From Robiginitomaculum sp. (GTDB lineage: Bacteria > Pseudomonadota > Alphaproteobacteria > Caulobacterales > Maricaulaceae), in assembly GCA_016765135.1 (NCBI GenBank), contig JAESQN010000044.1, positions 188,001-252,000 of the forward strand: a stretch of DNA of 64,000 nt, read 5' to 3'. Both the position numbers and the translations under genes were made by a program. Below the pieces are notes generated by a model. That model was not told the origin of the DNA. It was given only the letters and a program-made list of their open reading frames with translations, and ran no database searches. Below are positions 53,433 to 61,519 of this stretch, piece after piece (position 1 is the stretch's first letter; each line of letters begins with the position of its first letter).

Positions 53433-54397
53433 TTGATAAACCGTAATGGCTTGGTAGCATAGAGGGAAATCGGGGCATGTGTGCGCGGCAAAAACTCGCC
53501 GTCCAACACGGTTTCGCCTTTGAGGCATATTTCGGCCTGATCGACATCCCAGCTTTGAAACCCGTCGCGCTTTAACGCAGCTCTGGCGCGGGCCGATTGT
53601 CCGGGCAGGAGCATACGGGCGAGATTACGCTTTATATGACGGGCATCTTTACCGGCATGTGTGATCATGAGAGGTTTATCGCCTTTGCCCCAAAACGGTT
53701 TTAAGCCAATCATTAAACTGGGCAGGGTCGTGGCAATCATGACAATATGATCACCGTCAGTTTTCATATTCCCAATATCAAGGCTTAATGGTGTTGGCGC
53801 AAGAATGGCCTCTCGTTCAGGGCCGCGTCCAAGCAAGACTTTGAGCAAAGTTGAGCGCACTGCGGCCGAGCCGTCAACGCCCTTGGTGTGGACATGATCC
53901 AGGCAATAGCGGGTGGCAATGGGCAGGGCGCCTGTGGAGAATAAAAAACCGTAATGGACACGTTCATTGCCAGATGATTTGCCAGATGATTTGCCAGATG
54001 ACTTGACGGCCAACATAGGCAGCTCGACGATTTTCGGTGTGTAAGTTCCGTTAATGAGTTTTGTCAGTTTCTTTATAGATGGCTGTTTTAACCCCACATG
54101 GCCTGCGACTAAATTGGTCATACCGCCGGGCAGGAGTGTGAAATCAGGTAGTTTGCTCACATCGGGTTGCTGGTTTAAAAACGCAGATAAAACCCCATGA
54201 ATTGTGCCGTCACCACCTTCAATAAACACATGTTTCTTGCCAGAATTGAGGACGGTGTCCACAACGGCAGGAAGGGTTTCAAACCCGTGTAAGAACGTAC
54301 AATTATTGGAGGTTGTGAACCCGGTTTTTTGCAAAATTGAACCGTTTTTGGCAACGCTGTGACTGAGAGGGTTGATGATAAAAGCGGGGTTGTGCAT
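53429..54397 (-). CDS. Lipid kinase, probably ceramide kinase (CpgB/CerK-like)
   Basis: The 322-residue protein has the diacylglycerol kinase catalytic fold: IINPLSHSVAKN at the start, VFIEGGDGTIHGVLSAF with the nucleotide motif GGDGT, and LLPGGMTNLVAGHVG. Similar lipid kinases act on diacylglycerol, sphingosine or ceramide. Located beside spt, with LptG/LptF upstream on the same strand, it most likely phosphorylates ceramide at the inner membrane. Caulobacter has such a kinase at the equivalent place as I remember. A 12-bp tandem repeat inside encodes SSGKSSGKSSG. Confidence 0.8.
   Translation of the reverse strand: MHNPAFIINPLSHSVAKNGSILQKTGFTTSNNCTFLHGFETLPAVVDTVLNSGKKHVFIEGGDGTIHGVLSAFLNQQPDVSKLPDFTLLPGGMTNLVAGHVGLKQPSIKKLTKLINGTYTPKIVELPMLAVKSSGKSSGKSSGNERVHYGFLFSTGALPIATRYCLDHVHTKGVDGSAAVRSTLLKVLLGRGPEREAILAPTPLSLDIGNMKTDGDHIVMIATTLPSLMIGLKPFWGKGDKPLMITHAGKDARHIKRNLARMLLPGQSARARAALKRDGFQSWDVDQAEICLKGETVLDGEFLPRTHAPISLYATKPLRFIK
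53969..54004. repeat. 12-bp tandem repeat, three units, within the lipid kinase gene
   Basis: The unit GCCAGATGATTT occurs three times head to tail, the third with one change (ACTT). It encodes SSGK repeats in frame on the minus strand. Loss or gain of units would keep the frame. Confidence 0.9.
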
Positions 54398-54402
54398 GAG
54401 AG

Positions 54403-55473
54403 TTATAGGGTTAGATCTTCGGTTTTTAAAGTCAGATAGCTACCAACCAAGGCGAAAACCGCTAAAGGTAAGGCCACGGCCCAGAGGATAGGCACACCAC
54501 CGGAAACGGCAAATGTGGACAAGGCGCCATCGATAATGAGATAAACAAACCCAATGCCTATGCCAGCGATCAGGGCTTTGTCCCCTGTATCTTCGCGCCC
54601 GGTTTTTTGCATGATCGGTACGGCGCATATAAGCAATATAAGCGCGGCCAGTGGTCGGGTGATCCTGTGTAAATACCAAAACCCGTATGCGAAGCTAGGC
54701 TTGGAGCCTGAATTGCCTTCGGCTCGGAAATGGCGCATGTCAACGAGGGACAAGTCCCGGGGATCAGCTGCCAGTTTGGCAATACTGGTCGGGGTTTGTT
54801 CACTTGCCCAAATTTGGAACGGTGCCGGGGCGAAGCTTTCGCGTGGAGAGATACGTTCAACGCCTTCCAATACCCAGTATTTTTTATGAGGGTCATAGTT
54901 CGCTTTTTCGGCCCAGCTGATAATGGATATTTCACCGTTCTGTTCTTGATCAAAAAACTGCAAACTGGTCAAAGTCTCCATATCAGGCCGCCCCGCAGCA
55001 CGGACAATACGTGCGCCGTCCTGTAGCCATAAGGGCTTGTCTTCGCTAATCGATGTGCGTTTGTATTCACCTACCCCCCAGGCCTGTAATGCCCGCACGG
55101 ACGGGGGCATGGCGGTATTGATGAAAAGCACGGAGAGCATTGTTACCCCGAGAACAGCCGGGGCGAGCATGGCGACTTGCTTTGGCACGGAAAACCCGAG
55201 GCCAAGCAAAGCCACCAATTCATGCTGGCGGATCAATTTGACATAAGTCAGAAGCATGGCCACAACCACGGTGAACAATAACACCCGATCAAAAATCACC
55301 GGAGCGCGGTAGATTATGTATTCGAATGTGGCTGTAAACCCGCGCCCTCCCGCCAGGATTTCGCTGCTATTGGCGAGCGAGTCTAAAAGCCCGATTAAAA
55401 TAAGAAAGCCGAAAGTAACAATAAGCCAGCTAAACACGAAGGTTTTGGAGATATATATTGCCAAACGGATCAT
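54403..55473 (-). CDS. lptG: LptG-family permease
   Basis: The 356-residue YjgP/YjgQ permease has three membrane segments in the first 120 residues, a periplasmic beta-jellyroll region, and three more near the C-terminus (LILLICAVPIM to VALPLAVFALVGSYL). LptG with LptF and the ATPase LptB extracts lipopolysaccharide from the inner membrane. It overlaps lptF (ATGA) and is followed 5 bp later by the lipid kinase. No lptD, surA or pepA gene, the common neighbours, is near. Its placement suggests export of a sphingolipid or a glycolipid of this locus. Confidence 0.88.
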   Translation of the reverse strand: MIRLAIYISKTFVFSWLIVTFGFLILIGLLDSLANSSEILAGGRGFTATFEYIIYRAPVIFDRVLLFTVVVAMLLTYVKLIRQHELVALLGLGFSVPKQVAMLAPAVLGVTMLSVLFINTAMPPSVRALQAWGVGEYKRTSISEDKPLWLQDGARIVRAAGRPDMETLTSLQFFDQEQNGEISIISWAEKANYDPHKKYWVLEGVERISPRESFAPAPFQIWASEQTPTSIAKLAADPRDLSLVDMRHFRAEGNSGSKPSFAYGFWYLHRITRPLAALILLICAVPIMQKTGREDTGDKALIAGIGIGFVYLIIDGALSTFAVSGGVPILWAVALPLAVFALVGSYLTLKTEDLTL

Positions 55474-56729
55474 GGTTCATTCACCCTGGTTTTGACAAAG
55501 GGGAGTATAGCCCGACTGCCTTTGCGGATGTCTTTCAGGACATCACTCATGAAAATGGACAATGTCGCCAATGGTGGCTGCCCCATTTTAACGGCGCTAT
55601 TACGGAAAATAAAAAATGCTGACACTGTCACCACCCCCATGAGCGGCCAAATGCCGACCCAAGGAGGGATGACCCCCTTTGCGCCCAAGCTTTGGCCAAA
55701 TTCCAGAGCTTTTTGCAGGGTCACAAGGGAGACGATCCCGACCACTATGCCTGCTGAAGACGGGTTTCGTCCGTAATTTATCCCGAACGGCACGGCAATA
55801 AATGGCAAGAGCAACAAGAGATAAGCCCTGGCTAGGCGCAGATGCAATGCGGCATTATTGGCGTTCACCGACAAGTTAGGAAACACGGTACCTTTGCGGT
55901 TTTCGTATAGCTCGATGGATGTCAATTCTCGTTCATCGTCACCGCGCACGCGAAAATTTTGCTCTGTGACTGTACCAACGATGGAACTTACGGTGAAGCT
56001 AAGGCGGCCACTGACGGTCTTGTCCTGGGTGATGCGGAAGCTGTCGCCACTTTCCAGTTGCAACACGGGTTGCCCGGTTTCGTCGCGTATGATCAAATCA
56101 CCCTGTGCCGCCGTTGTTATACGTATGCCACCACCGGCCATTTTTTCATGAATGAAAATAGGCCCCCCGCCCGGGCCAACATAAAAGGTGGTATTGCCAA
56201 CCTGGGTAAACTTCCCTTCCCGCAATACGGCGGCAAAAGATTTCTGTGTCACCGAATGCACGACTTCCCTATACCCGTACCGCCCGACGGGTTGCATATA
56301 ACCCTCAAGCACCAAAGTGAAGCCCATCAATACGATGGAAATCAAGATGAATGGTTTGGTCATGTGGAATAGTGAAATACCAGATCCAAACGCGGAGGTC
56401 AGCTCGGAGGAGCGTGAAAGACGGTCTATGGTGATCAGTGTTCCTAGCATCAATGCCATGGGGATCGCGATACCCAAATAATGGGGCAAGAGGTTGACGA
56501 CCATCTGGCTCGCATCGCCTGCTGGCCGGGTTGATGACGATACGACTTCAAAGATCCGCAAGAGGCGTTCCAGCAATAATACTGCGAGTGCGAACAAAAT
56601 AAGCCCGCTAATCACCCGCAGGGCATTACGCATAATATATCTGTTCAATTGTCCCAAAACTGTATAATCACCTTTACAATGGGGCGTTACATATTCATAT
56701 GGCGTTTGTGCCATATAATTTGTGGCCAT
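55470..56729 (-). CDS. lptF: LptF-family permease
   Basis: This 419-residue YjgP/YjgQ permease has an N-terminal membrane block (NRYIMRNALRVISGLILFAL), a periplasmic domain with FRITQDKTVSGRLSF, and C-terminal helices with LLLLPFIAVPFGINYGRNP. It partners LptG. The first 27 residues of the longest frame are not membrane-like, and the gap to the divergent DUF2141 gene would then be only 36 bp. A TTG at 56648 behind GGGA (giving LNRYIMRNAL) is therefore a likely true start. The operon is lptF-lptG-kinase-nucleotidyltransferase. Confidence 0.87.
   Translation of the reverse strand: MATNYMAQTPYEYVTPHCKGDYTVLGQLNRYIMRNALRVISGLILFALAVLLLERLLRIFEVVSSSTRPAGDASQMVVNLLPHYLGIAIPMALMLGTLITIDRLSRSSELTSAFGSGISLFHMTKPFILISIVLMGFTLVLEGYMQPVGRYGYREVVHSVTQKSFAAVLREGKFTQVGNTTFYVGPGGGPIFIHEKMAGGGIRITTAAQGDLIIRDETGQPVLQLESGDSFRITQDKTVSGRLSFTVSSIVGTVTEQNFRVRGDDERELTSIELYENRKGTVFPNLSVNANNAALHLRLARAYLLLLLPFIAVPFGINYGRNPSSAGIVVGIVSLVTLQKALEFGQSLGAKGVIPPWVGIWPLMGVVTVSAFFIFRNSAVKMGQPPLATLSIFMSDVLKDIRKGSRAILPFVKTRVNEP
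56697..56716. promoter_or_regulatory. Inverted repeat ATATGGC-N6-GCCATAT
   Basis: A perfect 7-bp inverted repeat with a 6-base spacer lies 50 bp upstream of the DUF2141 gene and in the extreme 5' part of the longest lptF frame. If lptF starts at 56648, the site falls between the divergent operons and could control both. Confidence 0.45.
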
Positions 56730-56765
56730 GATTTGTTTAGATTTAACTGATAATGTTTCTATATT

Positions 56766-57365
56766 ATGAACACAAGATTTCGCAACACATTCCTTACAGC
56801 AATACTGTTATTTAATGGGGTGCTTTCACATGTCTTTGCTGTGGCAGCCTATGCTGGCTCCGATGACAATGAAAACAGGGTGCGAAGCCACCCCGTGCTG
56901 GAATTGTATGAGTTTGAAGCTGCAGACATTTGTGACCCGCAGCTAAACCAGGTTCGGATGACGGTTACGGGGCTTACGGGCGGCGGAATTTTGACGTTAG
57001 AGCTTTATAATGACCCGGATCATTTTTTATCCAAAAAAGGCCGTGTCAAGCGCGTAAGAGTGCCCGCCGGGACAGGTTCGCAGAACGTTTGTATGACTTA
57101 TGACGAGTTAGGCACATATGCTGTTGCCGGGTATCATGATATTGATGGCAATCGTAAACTGAAGAAAAATATAATCAAAGTGCCGCGTGAACCATTCGCG
57201 CTGTCTAACAATCCGAAGATCAAAGCTTTGAGATTCCCTAAATTCTCTGAAAGTGCTTTTGAATTAGTTGAGGGTGGAGCCAATATTACCCTTGAACTTG
57301 TTGATTTAAAAAAGCAAAAGAAAGCTGAAAAAGCGGCCAGAAAACGGGAGCGAGCCGCGAACTAA
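56766..57365 (+). CDS. Exported DUF2141 family protein
   Basis: The 199-residue protein has a signal peptide (FLTAILLFNGVLSHVFAVAA, cleavage after AYA) and a beta-sandwich DUF2141 region with VRMTVTGLTGGGILTLELYN, CMTYDELGTYAVAGYHDIDG, and KVPREPFALSNNP. The tail is lysine- and arginine-rich (KKQKKAEKAARKRERAA). The family is periplasmic or outer membrane associated and of unknown function. It lies 10 bp upstream of the ceramide synthase-like gene and is likely co-transcribed with it. Confidence 0.82.
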   Translation: MNTRFRNTFLTAILLFNGVLSHVFAVAAYAGSDDNENRVRSHPVLELYEFEAADICDPQLNQVRMTVTGLTGGGILTLELYNDPDHFLSKKGRVKRVRVPAGTGSQNVCMTYDELGTYAVAGYHDIDGNRKLKKNIIKVPREPFALSNNPKIKALRFPKFSESAFELVEGGANITLELVDLKKQKKAEKAARKRERAAN

Positions 57366-57375
57366 AGAGGCGGCC

Positions 57376-58542
57376 TTGATTTCACAAGAAAAGCAATCAC
57401 ACGAAATTTCTATTGTTCCGGTTACGGATAAGGGCGGGCTAAAGCAGTTTTTAAACCTGCCTTACGACTTATACCGCACTGAACCGCATTGGCGTGCCCC
57501 ATTACGGTTCGAACGGGCCGTACAGATCAACCCCCAAAAAAACCCGGCCCTGGATGGTCTCGAGACACAGTTGTTTTTGGCCAAAAGTGGCGGGGATGTG
57601 GTTGGCCGAATAGCGGCTATCATAAATTCCCGTCATTTAGCTATCCACAACGATGCTACGGGGCATTTTGGTTTTCTGGATACGCAAAATGATCCTGAAA
57701 TCATCAAGGCTCTGATAGATGTGGCCGAAACCTGGCTAAAAGACCGAGGTATGAGCCGCATTGTCGGGCCTTTAAGTTTTAGCATCAATGAGGATGTGGG
57801 GCTGCTCGTCAACGGGTTCGATACGCCGCCCGTTTTGATGATGCCTTACGGACGCCCTGATTATCAAGCCAGTATTGAAGCTTTGGGCTTTGTCAAAGCC
57901 GTGGATATGCACGCCTATTGGACAGATATGCACGCAGGCTACCCGCGCCCGAAAATTGTCACGACTATGACGAACTATATCGAAAAAGACCCGGATATCA
58001 CCGTGCGCCCTATGGATAAATCCAAGTTTATGGAAGAAGTGCAATTGGCCATGAATATTTTCAATGATGCATGGTCGGATAATTGGGGGTTTGTGCCGTT
58101 TTCAGATGTACAGATTAAACACATGGCCAATGAGCTAAAACCGATCATTATTCCTGATTTTTTCTGGGTGTGTGAATATAAGGGCGAACCTGCGGCATTT
58201 ATTCTCATGGTGCCAAATATTAACGAGGCTATAGAAGGACTGGACGGTAAATTATTGCCATTTGGTTGGGCCAAATTGCTTTACCGTTTGAAGATTAAAG
58301 GTCTGAAAACCGCTCGTATCCCGCTGATGGGTGTGCGCCGGGAGTTTCAGCGTAAAAGAGCAGGTTTGGCGATGGCAGCCTTCCTGAGCGAGAAAGTATT
58401 CGAAATGGCGCGCAACCGTGGCTTTACCCATGTAGAGATGGGCTGGATATTGGAGGACAATAAAAGCATGATCCGCATTATCGAGCAGGCCAAGGGTGTG
58501 CCTTATAAGACCTACCGCATGTACGAAAAACCGATATTGTGA
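57376..58542 (+). CDS. bcerS: GNAT-like acyltransferase, probable bacterial ceramide synthase
   Basis: The 388-residue protein starts at a TTG 6 bases after AGAGG; no ATG is available near the N-terminus. It has a duplicated GNAT-type fold: FLAKSGGDVVGRIAAIINSRH in the first half and RKRAGLAMAAFLSEKVFEMARNRG in the second, with GWILEDNKSMIRIIEQ. Proteins of this size and pattern beside spt are the bacterial ceramide synthases that N-acylate the sphingoid base. The assignment rests on locus content and general resemblance; no biochemical residue is diagnostic. Confidence 0.78.
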   Translation: MISQEKQSHEISIVPVTDKGGLKQFLNLPYDLYRTEPHWRAPLRFERAVQINPQKNPALDGLETQLFLAKSGGDVVGRIAAIINSRHLAIHNDATGHFGFLDTQNDPEIIKALIDVAETWLKDRGMSRIVGPLSFSINEDVGLLVNGFDTPPVLMMPYGRPDYQASIEALGFVKAVDMHAYWTDMHAGYPRPKIVTTMTNYIEKDPDITVRPMDKSKFMEEVQLAMNIFNDAWSDNWGFVPFSDVQIKHMANELKPIIIPDFFWVCEYKGEPAAFILMVPNINEAIEGLDGKLLPFGWAKLLYRLKIKGLKTARIPLMGVRREFQRKRAGLAMAAFLSEKVFEMARNRGFTHVEMGWILEDNKSMIRIIEQAKGVPYKTYRMYEKPIL

Positions 58543-58555
58543 GTAGGGGCAAACC

Positions 58556-58641
58556 TGTAGGGTGGATTAGGCCTCTTAGCCGTAATCCACCATTGGTGTA
58601 CTCCAAAGGTGGATTACGCCAAAAGGCTAATCCACCTTACA
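58556..58641. repeat. Dispersed palindromic repeat family A, copy 4
   Basis: TGTAGGGTGGATTAGGCCTC pairs with AGGCTAATCCACCTTACA, with inner CGTAATCCACC/GGTGGATTACG. It lies between the ceramide synthase-like gene and the NTP transferase gene, over 30 kb from the other three copies. Confidence 0.9.
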
Positions 58642-58654
58642 AGCGGGTAACAAG

Positions 58655-59416
58655 ATGAGCGAGCAAGTTAACGTCTTGATTCTGGCAGGACAACGAGAGG
58701 GTATTTCAGATCCTTTGCTTGCGGGGACAGGCGTTGAGTGGAAGGCGTTGTTGCCTATACACGGTAAGCCTATGGTTGATTATGTGTTGGCGGCATTGGA
58801 CGGGAGCAATGGTGTCGCCAGGCCCTATTGGGTGAGTGGTTTGGATAAGGGGTTAATCAATGAAAACTTAAACCAGTCACCATCCGCCGGCGGCCCGGCC
58901 AGTAGTGTGGTTGTGGCGGCACAGGCTGGTCTACCTTATCCGTTCATGGTCACGACCTGTGATCATCCGTTGTTGACACCGGATATGGTCGATTTGTTTT
59001 TGGCTGAAAGTCAGGCATCAGGTGCGGATTTCACCCTTGGTCTGGCGACAAAAAATATCATTCAACCCGCATACCCTCATGTCAAACGTACTTATCTAAA
59101 GTTCAAAGACCAGCATGTTTCCGGGTGTAATTTGTTCTATGTCCGCAACGAAAAGGGGCTGGAAGCCATCAAGTTTTGGCGCGCAGCCCAGCATGACCGG
59201 AAACGCCCAATCAAGTTAGCTCGCAGGCTTGGTATGGGCATGCTGTTTAAATATATAAGCGGTGGGCTGACATTAAAATCTGCATTCGAACATGCATCTA
59301 AATCATTGAAAGTAAATGCTAAACCAATAATTTTACCGTTCGCAGAAGCGGCCATAGATGTAGATAAACCGTCTGATCTTGCATTGGTAAACGAAATTTT
59401 GGACGCTCGGCAATGA
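58655..59416 (+). CDS. MobA-like NTP transferase of the sphingolipid locus
   Basis: The 253-residue protein has a nucleotidyltransferase start LILAGQREG...WKALLPIHGKPMVDYVL, then TTCDHPLLTPDMV with the metal Asp, and NLFYVRNEKG. It resembles IspD/MobA-like enzymes that join a sugar, inositol or polyol phosphate to a nucleotide. In this locus it may activate a headgroup for attachment to ceramide. It is coupled to the flippase gene (ATGA). Confidence 0.75.
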   Translation: MSEQVNVLILAGQREGISDPLLAGTGVEWKALLPIHGKPMVDYVLAALDGSNGVARPYWVSGLDKGLINENLNQSPSAGGPASSVVVAAQAGLPYPFMVTTCDHPLLTPDMVDLFLAESQASGADFTLGLATKNIIQPAYPHVKRTYLKFKDQHVSGCNLFYVRNEKGLEAIKFWRAAQHDRKRPIKLARRLGMGMLFKYISGGLTLKSAFEHASKSLKVNAKPIILPFAEAAIDVDKPSDLALVNEILDARQ

Positions 59417-60798
59417 ACGAGGAACTTAATCATGATCTGGGCATTGCCGAGAAAGGCACGGTCGGGCGGCGTGTGGCCGCTAATACTGGCTTGATGGTCG
59501 GAGCAAAAGCTTTGGCCGCAATGATAGGCTTGATAACTTTAGTTATTACAACACAAACCCTGCCCATAGCCGCCGTTGGCATCATCATGTTTTTGCACGC
59601 CTATATGTTGTTTTTTGCCGAGGTGGCAACGTTTCAATCTTGGCAAGCGGTGATCCGGTTCGGCACCCATGATGTGGAGGCGGGCAATACGAATGCGCTC
59701 GGGCGGCTACTACGGTTTTGCATAGCACTGGACTTTGTCGGGGCTATGGTTGCTTTTGTTTTAGCAATAGGCGGGCTGTACTTTCTTGACGTCATCCTCC
59801 CCTTGCTCCCGTCTTTTCAGCAACAAGATGGCTTATTTGATACACACAGGTTAACTGAATACGGTATATTGTATTGTCTGCTGGTCCTCGTGCATCAGGG
59901 AGGGGCTTCTACCGGATTATTTCGCTTGTTCGACAAATTCAAACCCCTTGCGGTGCAGGTTCTGGTCATGCCTATCGTTCGTCTGGGCGGTGTAATACTT
60001 GCTGCGCTATATGGGGCCAGTCTGGAAGGTTTTTTGTTCGCATGGTTTGTCGGGTCTTTGTTAGGCTATTTATCACTACCGCTCTTGGCCATATTAGAGC
60101 TTAAATCCCGTAATCTCCTAAAAACAGTATTTAGCGCATGGCCAAGACTTAAAACCCGACACGAAGGCATGTGGCCATTTGTTTGGAAGGCCAACATTGA
60201 CGCGTCCCTGGCTACAGGCACCACCCATTTACCGCTATTGCTGGTCATGCCGATATTCGGGCCGGCATTCGTTGGTGCCTATAAAGTGGCCGAGGAAATC
60301 GCTCGCCTGCTCTCCGAAGCCGTGCTTTTGCTGGACAGGGTGATTTACCCCGAATATGCGCGCATGATGGCGCGGGGGCAAAGCGCGCATATTTGGCGTA
60401 TTGTTATCAAAGCGGGTGCGGTTATGCTGGGCGGTGGCTTGGCATTGTCGGCTATTGTTGCGCTTATCGGCCCCTATCTCATTCCAGCAGTTTTTGGCCT
60501 GGATTATATAGACGCTGTTCCCTTGTCGATTTTACTGGTACTGGCGGCGGCTTTGATGGGGGTAGCGGCGCCGTTATACCCGGTGTTTTTCGCAGCCGGA
60601 AACCCGGGACGGGCGATATTTGCAAGGCTGGCCGGACTGGTCTTGTATGTGGTGCTGGTTTTTGCTTTAAGCGCGTGGCTGGGAACAACGGGGATTGGCA
60701 AAACCGGGCCAGGCTGGGCGGCTATTGGCGGCAATTTATTGGCGGTTATATTGGCGGCCTGGTTGGCAAAACGGACATTGAAGGCAAAACATGACTAA
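59413..60798 (+). CDS. Wzx/MATE-like lipid flippase
   Basis: The 461-residue protein has about 12-14 hydrophobic segments and the layout of polysaccharide flippases (RRVAANTGLMVGAKALAAM at the start, GPAFVGAYKVAEEIARLLSEAVLLLDRVIYPEYARMMA in the middle; listed in part). It would turn a lipid-linked sugar or modified ceramide across the inner membrane. Neighbours are an NTP transferase and a HAD phosphatase, each in overlapping or near-overlapping frames. Confidence 0.8.
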   Translation: MNEELNHDLGIAEKGTVGRRVAANTGLMVGAKALAAMIGLITLVITTQTLPIAAVGIIMFLHAYMLFFAEVATFQSWQAVIRFGTHDVEAGNTNALGRLLRFCIALDFVGAMVAFVLAIGGLYFLDVILPLLPSFQQQDGLFDTHRLTEYGILYCLLVLVHQGGASTGLFRLFDKFKPLAVQVLVMPIVRLGGVILAALYGASLEGFLFAWFVGSLLGYLSLPLLAILELKSRNLLKTVFSAWPRLKTRHEGMWPFVWKANIDASLATGTTHLPLLLVMPIFGPAFVGAYKVAEEIARLLSEAVLLLDRVIYPEYARMMARGQSAHIWRIVIKAGAVMLGGGLALSAIVALIGPYLIPAVFGLDYIDAVPLSILLVLAAALMGVAAPLYPVFFAAGNPGRAIFARLAGLVLYVVLVFALSAWLGTTGIGKTGPGWAAIGGNLLAVILAAWLAKRTLKAKHD

Positions 60799-61516
60799 AC
60801 AGCGCATTGCCATTTTTGATCTCGACGAGACCTTGACCAAGAAAGGAACGTGGGGGCGGTTTGTTACTGGAGCAATTAAGGGTAAACCACTCAAATGGAT
60901 ACCGTTTTTGGCGTCTAGCTTGTTTTCACAAGCGATTTATATGCTACGCTTTGGCCCCCGTGAGCATGTGAAAGAAAACATGATGCGCTGGACATTGTCC
61001 GGCAAACCCAAGGCGGAATTAGAAACAATGGCTGCGGATTTTGCCGATATTGAGGCCAATGAAGGCTTGCGGCACCGCGCAAAAACTATGATTGAGAAGC
61101 ACCGCGCCAAAGGCGACCGCATCATCATTGCCAGCGCCGCCGTTGATCTTATTGTTGCACCTATTGCTGAGCGGCTCGGTATATCAGAGATCGTGTGCAC
61201 GAAAATGGCCTATCTTGAAGACGGCACATTAGCGCGTAAGTTAGGCGGCATGAATTGCTATGGTAGCAATAAACTTTTGATGGTGATAGAACATCTGGCG
61301 CAAGACCCGACATTTGATCGGGCACAAGCTCATATCACAATGTATTCAGACAGTCGTTCTGACCTTGATATACTAGGCTGGGCTGATGTAGGTATAGCGG
61401 TGAACCCAAGTCCGCGTCTTGCGGCGCTTACGGAAGAATATGGTTTTGATGTTCAGGACTGGGATTTAGAGAATGATTGGGATTTTGAAAATGATCCAAA
61501 AAGAGATAAGGAATAA
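60791..61516 (+). CDS. HAD-IB phosphatase
   Basis: The 241-residue protein has HAD motif I IFDLDETLTKKGTW, motif II IIIASAA, and motif III/IV MYSDSRSDLDILGWADVGIAVNP, as in phosphoserine phosphatase-like HAD-IB enzymes. The pattern also fits HADs that act on lipid phosphates. The C-terminus carries a tandem six-residue repeat (DWDLEN DWDFEN) encoded by an 18-bp duplication at 61457-61492. It may dephosphorylate a lipid or headgroup intermediate. Confidence 0.82.
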   Translation: MTKQRIAIFDLDETLTKKGTWGRFVTGAIKGKPLKWIPFLASSLFSQAIYMLRFGPREHVKENMMRWTLSGKPKAELETMAADFADIEANEGLRHRAKTMIEKHRAKGDRIIIASAAVDLIVAPIAERLGISEIVCTKMAYLEDGTLARKLGGMNCYGSNKLLMVIEHLAQDPTFDRAQAHITMYSDSRSDLDILGWADVGIAVNPSPRLAALTEEYGFDVQDWDLENDWDFENDPKRDKE

Positions 61517-61519
61517 TCT

